The translations under genes were made by a program, and so were the position numbers. From Trichomonas vaginalis G3 (lineage: Eukaryota > Parabasalia > Trichomonadida > Trichomonadidae): a DNA stretch of 64,000 bases. Below, piece after piece: positions 61,085-64,000 of the stretch (position 1 is the stretch's first letter; the number at the start of each line of letters is the position of its first letter). Under the pieces are notes generated by a model, which saw nothing but the letters and a program-made list of their open reading frames with translations, did no database searches and was not told the origin of the DNA. Location: positions 4,845,962 through 4,909,961 of the forward strand of contig NC_067208.1 of assembly GCF_026262505.1 (NCBI RefSeq), given 5' to 3'.

Positions 61085-61132
61085 CTTTTCTATCGGATAA
61101 AAAAATATTTTTTTTAAAATTTACTCATAAAA

Positions 61133-61351
61133 TTATTTCTTTCTATATTTGCCATTCCGAACTTCGAAAAGATGTTTTATACCAGCATAGAATTTTTCTC
61201 TAGAGCTTAGTCTTATATCGTTTTCATGACAATATTTTCTATATTCTTCATATAAAGCCTTTTTTTCATACATTTCATAAGGACAATCTAACCAGAATAG
61301 CGCATATCTATTTTCGTTATCTAGGTCTGTTCCAACAAACTCAGCGTACAT
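61133..61351 (-). CDS. 72-residue MYAEFV protein resembling the helicase carboxy end
   Basis: The first residues are MYAEFVGTDLDNENRYALFW. The rest (LYEEYRKYCHENDIRLSSRE, then KYRKK at the end) matches the winged-helix-like carboxy terminus of the neighbouring helicase (LYDEYKQYCQEYGYMAASKR). It seems to be a detached, diverged copy of that domain under the MYAEFV leader. There is no counterpart in C at this place. It could bind DNA and modulate the helicase. Confidence 0.6.
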   Translation of the reverse strand: MYAEFVGTDLDNENRYALFWLDCPYEMYEKKALYEEYRKYCHENDIRLSSREKFYAGIKHLFEVRNGKYRKK

Positions 61352-61386
61352 TTCAAATAAAATAAAAATATATATATTTTTAAAAT

Positions 61387-62622
61387 TTACTCAGAAAAAT
61401 TTTTCTTTGTATATACGCCGTTCTGAACATCTAAAAGACTTTTGACATTTGCCAAGAATGTACGTTTAGAAGCTGCCATATAACCATATTCTTGACAATA
61501 TTGTTTATATTCATCGTACAATGACCTTTCATCTAATGACACAAAGTCAGTTTCATCTATAAACAGTTCATATACACTCTTGTTTGCTTCTAACAATGTT
61601 TGTCTTTCTTCGGTATGTGGAATTTGTCTTGGATTGAACTTAGAAATATCTAATGTCATAAAGTATGAGAACAAGTGGTTGTAAAAGTCAGATGTCAAAG
61701 TTTCTGCTAAGTCGTCAAAATATTCTGTATCTTGCATATGAGAATCTGACGTTCTGACAACTACATATCTTCTGTCAGAACTTTCTAACTTCATCGGAAC
61801 AGCATTGTTTGAAACCATAATGAAGTTTGCAACATTTTCACAAACTCTTTGGTCTTTATACTTTCTTTCAACAACTCCAACTTTGTCTGTTATAAGACTC
61901 TTCAAAGCATCTGAGTTCAAAACTTTTGTTGTATCTATACTTTGAAGTTCATTGCAAACTATAAGTTTCATATTCTCTATTGAGGAGTTAAACTTGCCAC
62001 AGATGTTTTCTAAGTTTGTCATATTCGGATTCGAATAACCTTCTAATAGTTTGCATAAGATATCTGTAAAGAATGTGTTCTTACCAGTTCCTTGTTTTCC
62101 AATTATAATGAGAGCAGTTTCATTTTTAGCACTTGGATATTGTAAGATGTTTGCAAACCAACATAAGATATACTCATAGACTCTTTCGTTTCCATTGCAT
62201 ATAATTTCTTTGACATGGTCTAACCAAGCTTCTATAACATTTTCTTTCCATTCTACTTGTTCGTATTTATATCCAGTGAAGATAGAATAGAAGTTTGGAG
62301 ATGGTGTATAGAACTTTATACCACGAACTGAAAAATCTTCTAACTTTGACAATAAGATATCCCAAGCATCTAACATCTTCATGCCAACTTGTACGACTTT
62401 TATTTTCTTAAGTTTCTGTCTACATTCTTGTTCAGACACAATTGTCGCTCTTGGTTTGTTAAAGACAACATCCCATTCTTTCATAACATAACATTCTGGG
62501 GCAGAGTCGACATAAATGACTAAACGTTTCAAATTCTCGACTGCTTTGTTATAGTCTCGAAATGGACACATATTTCTGAACGCTTGGAAGTCATAAAAAT
62601 CTGAAACGTCTATTCTGTACAT
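61387..62622 (-). CDS. SF3 helicase, D5/DUF5906-like, replication protein of the C/D family
   Basis: The protein is 411 residues. SF3 motifs: Walker A GKQGTGKN at 175-182, B-type LIVCNE at 220-225, motif C FIMVSNN at 267-273, then DRRYVVVR. Upstream, PSPNFYSIFTGYKY (108-120) and CNGNERVYEYILCWFANIL mark the D5/DUF5906 region of phage and DNA-virus replication helicases. A winged-helix-like end follows (LYDEYKQYCQEYG). No primase domain is visible. With no polymerase B in the element, this is the only clear replication enzyme. Whole in D. Confidence 0.88.
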   Translation of the reverse strand: MYRIDVSDFYDFQAFRNMCPFRDYNKAVENLKRLVIYVDSAPECYVMKEWDVVFNKPRATIVSEQECRQKLKKIKVVQVGMKMLDAWDILLSKLEDFSVRGIKFYTPSPNFYSIFTGYKYEQVEWKENVIEAWLDHVKEIICNGNERVYEYILCWFANILQYPSAKNETALIIIGKQGTGKNTFFTDILCKLLEGYSNPNMTNLENICGKFNSSIENMKLIVCNELQSIDTTKVLNSDALKSLITDKVGVVERKYKDQRVCENVANFIMVSNNAVPMKLESSDRRYVVVRTSDSHMQDTEYFDDLAETLTSDFYNHLFSYFMTLDISKFNPRQIPHTEERQTLLEANKSVYELFIDETDFVSLDERSLYDEYKQYCQEYGYMAASKRTFLANVKSLLDVQNGVYTKKNFSE

Positions 62623-62660
62623 TTTTATAAAAATAAAAAAAATATTTTTTTAAAAACGTT

Positions 62661-63245
62661 TTAAAATGGTATGCCATATAGCTTCTTGAATTTGTTAAGA
62701 AGTATATGAACGTGTTTTCCATCTGTATCTCTAGTGTTTACATAAGCATAGTCATCCTTAGTAAAATATACTTGTAATTTTCTATAGTTTACACCGGTAT
62801 AAAAGTAGAAAGAGTCTTGTTCTTCGCTATAGTAGTAAAACTCAAGCGTATGCTTGCCATAGTCTGTAATTTCAATTGCTTCATCTTCTAGTTCGTCGAC
62901 AAATTCGAATACAATATCTCCAAATTTGCCTCTGTTCTTATTGTTTTCAGAAAGAGTGACCCAACGTAAATTTTCAAGTCTATTGTCGTTTCTTATACGG
63001 TTTATGTGGTCTACAAGAGGTAAATTGTTAGGATTCGGTATAAAATGAGTTGCAATGACAATATGTTTAAAATAGTTTTTTCCACCCATCCTCATCATAG
63101 CATATCCGTCATTTCGCTCCCATCCGCTTAAAACTCTTTTTGTCTTTTTGTTTCTGACTTCAAATGACTCACAACAGTGAATTTCATATTTCTCATCTAA
63201 CAAACAAGTTTCCCAACGGTCTTCTCCAACAAACTCAGCGTACAT
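62661..63245 (-). CDS. HNH homing-type endonuclease (194 residues) with MYAEFV leader
   Basis: MYAEFVGEDRWETCLLDEKY is followed by a NUMOD4-like stretch (SFEVRNKKTKRVLSGWERND), then HNH_3-type motifs: GYAMMRMGGKNYFKHIVIA, LVDHINRIRNDNRLENLRWV and a final NNKNRGKF. The DH at 79-80 and downstream Asn residues fit the HNH catalytic site. The carboxy part is acidic and unlike known nucleases. It sits in the helicase-capsid gap, which is only 29 bp in C, so it is an insertion specific to D. Confidence 0.85.
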   Translation of the reverse strand: MYAEFVGEDRWETCLLDEKYEIHCCESFEVRNKKTKRVLSGWERNDGYAMMRMGGKNYFKHIVIATHFIPNPNNLPLVDHINRIRNDNRLENLRWVTLSENNKNRGKFGDIVFEFVDELEDEAIEITDYGKHTLEFYYYSEEQDSFYFYTGVNYRKLQVYFTKDDYAYVNTRDTDGKHVHILLNKFKKLYGIPF

Positions 63246-63293
63246 TTCAAATAAAATAAAAAAAAAATATATTTTTTATTCTTGAGCTATTTT

Positions 63294-64000
63294 TTATTCT
63301 TGACTTTGTTGTTGCATTTGTTCCATTTGTTGCATTTGTTGTTGAAGTTGTTCTTGTAGTACAATACTTTCACCAGTTGCATCTTCCAATTCGAAACTTT
63401 CTGCCGTCATTGACAAATACATAGGACATAAAAGTTTTACAGGAACAAAGTTTGCGTCGACTAATGTCAACGTTATGTTTGCTAAAGTGTTTGAGTTTAC
63501 TAAAGCTGAAAATTCTGCATTCGAATGAACAATAGGCAAACCAGCAGAGAAAGTGTTGTTTATACGCATGAGTATCTTTTGGTCATAGTAGTTTCTGTCG
63601 ACATTCGAATAACACTTTGAACCTAAGTTTGAAACAATATATAAAATAGGTGTACTTAAAGTCAATGGAACAGACAAACCTTGTATGACACCTTTTCCTG
63701 TTATAGGAAACTGTTGGTAGTAAAAACCAGATATAAGTTTTGTATTATAGCTCATATCGTTTATAGTAAACTCAGTCGGACATCCAAACATAATGAAACC
63801 TGCTCTAGTTGCAGCACATGTTACATCCGTCCTTAAAGTATTAAATAAGTCAACAAAACCTGTTGGTGGTATATCTGAGTAAGTATCTTCAAAGAAGTAT
63901 TTTTTACCATTCACAACAACAAAGTCTTCTGGTGTCAAAGAGCAAAACAGGCTTTAGTCGTCATCGTGTTTAAGGTCAGTTTACAATATCGTCCTTGAGG
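63294..64000 (-). pseudogene. 265-residue-type minor capsid protein, D copy, partial at window edge
   Basis: It is highly similar to 32275-33072, with FIMFGCPTEFTINDMSYNTK and a Gln-rich end. It enters from the right edge. Broken, about one break. Confidence 0.6.

Larger units (their letters stand above)
46910..64000. mobile_element. Polinton-like element D, second copy of the C family, cut by the window end, broken
   Basis: It opens with an A-run of 31 and the same GGTAGTGGGGC terminus as C, then the same gene order: methyltransferase, small virion-like genes, fibre, integrase, BRO-like genes, ATPase, helicase, capsid-type gene. Much of it is near-identical to C. It has two extra genes (61133-61351 and 62661-63245) and lacks the C duplication. 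About a dozen breaks in the visible part; the ATPase, helicase, HNH, fibre-core and BRO-like frames look whole. Recent. Confidence 0.88.

Overview
The window is AT-rich, intron-poor protist DNA that fits Trichomonas vaginalis or a very close parabasalid. The host genes carry the trichomonad initiator (TCAYTW) 13-25 bases before the ATG. A glycine-rich family gene opens with the MALPWIRYQF start that I recognise from Trichomonas, and Maverick (Polinton) DNA fills most of the window. The species call is inference from these features; no database was searched.

Layout. (1) 1-5613: right part of a broken Maverick (element A) with a DNA polymerase B region and a long terminal inverted repeat (TIR). 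(2) 5614-6170: about 550 bp of intervening DNA. (3) 6171-12448: short Maverick B, with matching 370-bp TIRs and a 6-bp target duplication ATAACT. It carries a packaging ATPase, a capsid-type protein and small virion-like proteins, but no polymerase or integrase. (4) 12455-13487: host DNA with no convincing gene. (5) 13494-40566: element C, 27 kb, a different Polinton-like element flanked by ATTGCA. (6) 40573-46909: host island with a multi-pass membrane protein, a small acidic protein ending in CCLLI, a 2-Cys peroxiredoxin and a glycine-rich pseudogene. (7) 46910 to the right edge: element D, a second copy of the C family, cut by the window end.

Elements C and D are the most interesting part. 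They encode a D12-class adenine methyltransferase, an rve-type integrase, an A32/FtsK-type packaging ATPase, an SF3 (D5/DUF5906-like) helicase, a probable jelly-roll major capsid protein, a set of basic, amphipathic and coiled-coil virion-like proteins, KilA-N/BRO-like genes, and a phage-type tail-collar fibre protein. No DNA polymerase B is visible. Their termini hold a hairpin whose stem is kept by paired base changes. Their BRO spacers hold a family of multi-arm inverted repeats whose arms change in concert. Divergent genes share spacers of only 16-36 bp. C and D are nearly identical in many genes, yet the central parts of the fibre gene and of its divergent partner differ, as in phage host-range modules. 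One gene at the right end of C (39687-40496) has a host-type initiator and a cluster of Myb-type sites, unlike the rest.

A, C and D are broken. A has several breaks in its visible part. C has roughly two dozen, mostly in the middle third, which also carries a 3.65-kb tandem duplication. D has about a dozen. B looks whole between its TIRs but is a reduced derivative. Matching TIRs in B and near-identity of C and D suggest recent activity.
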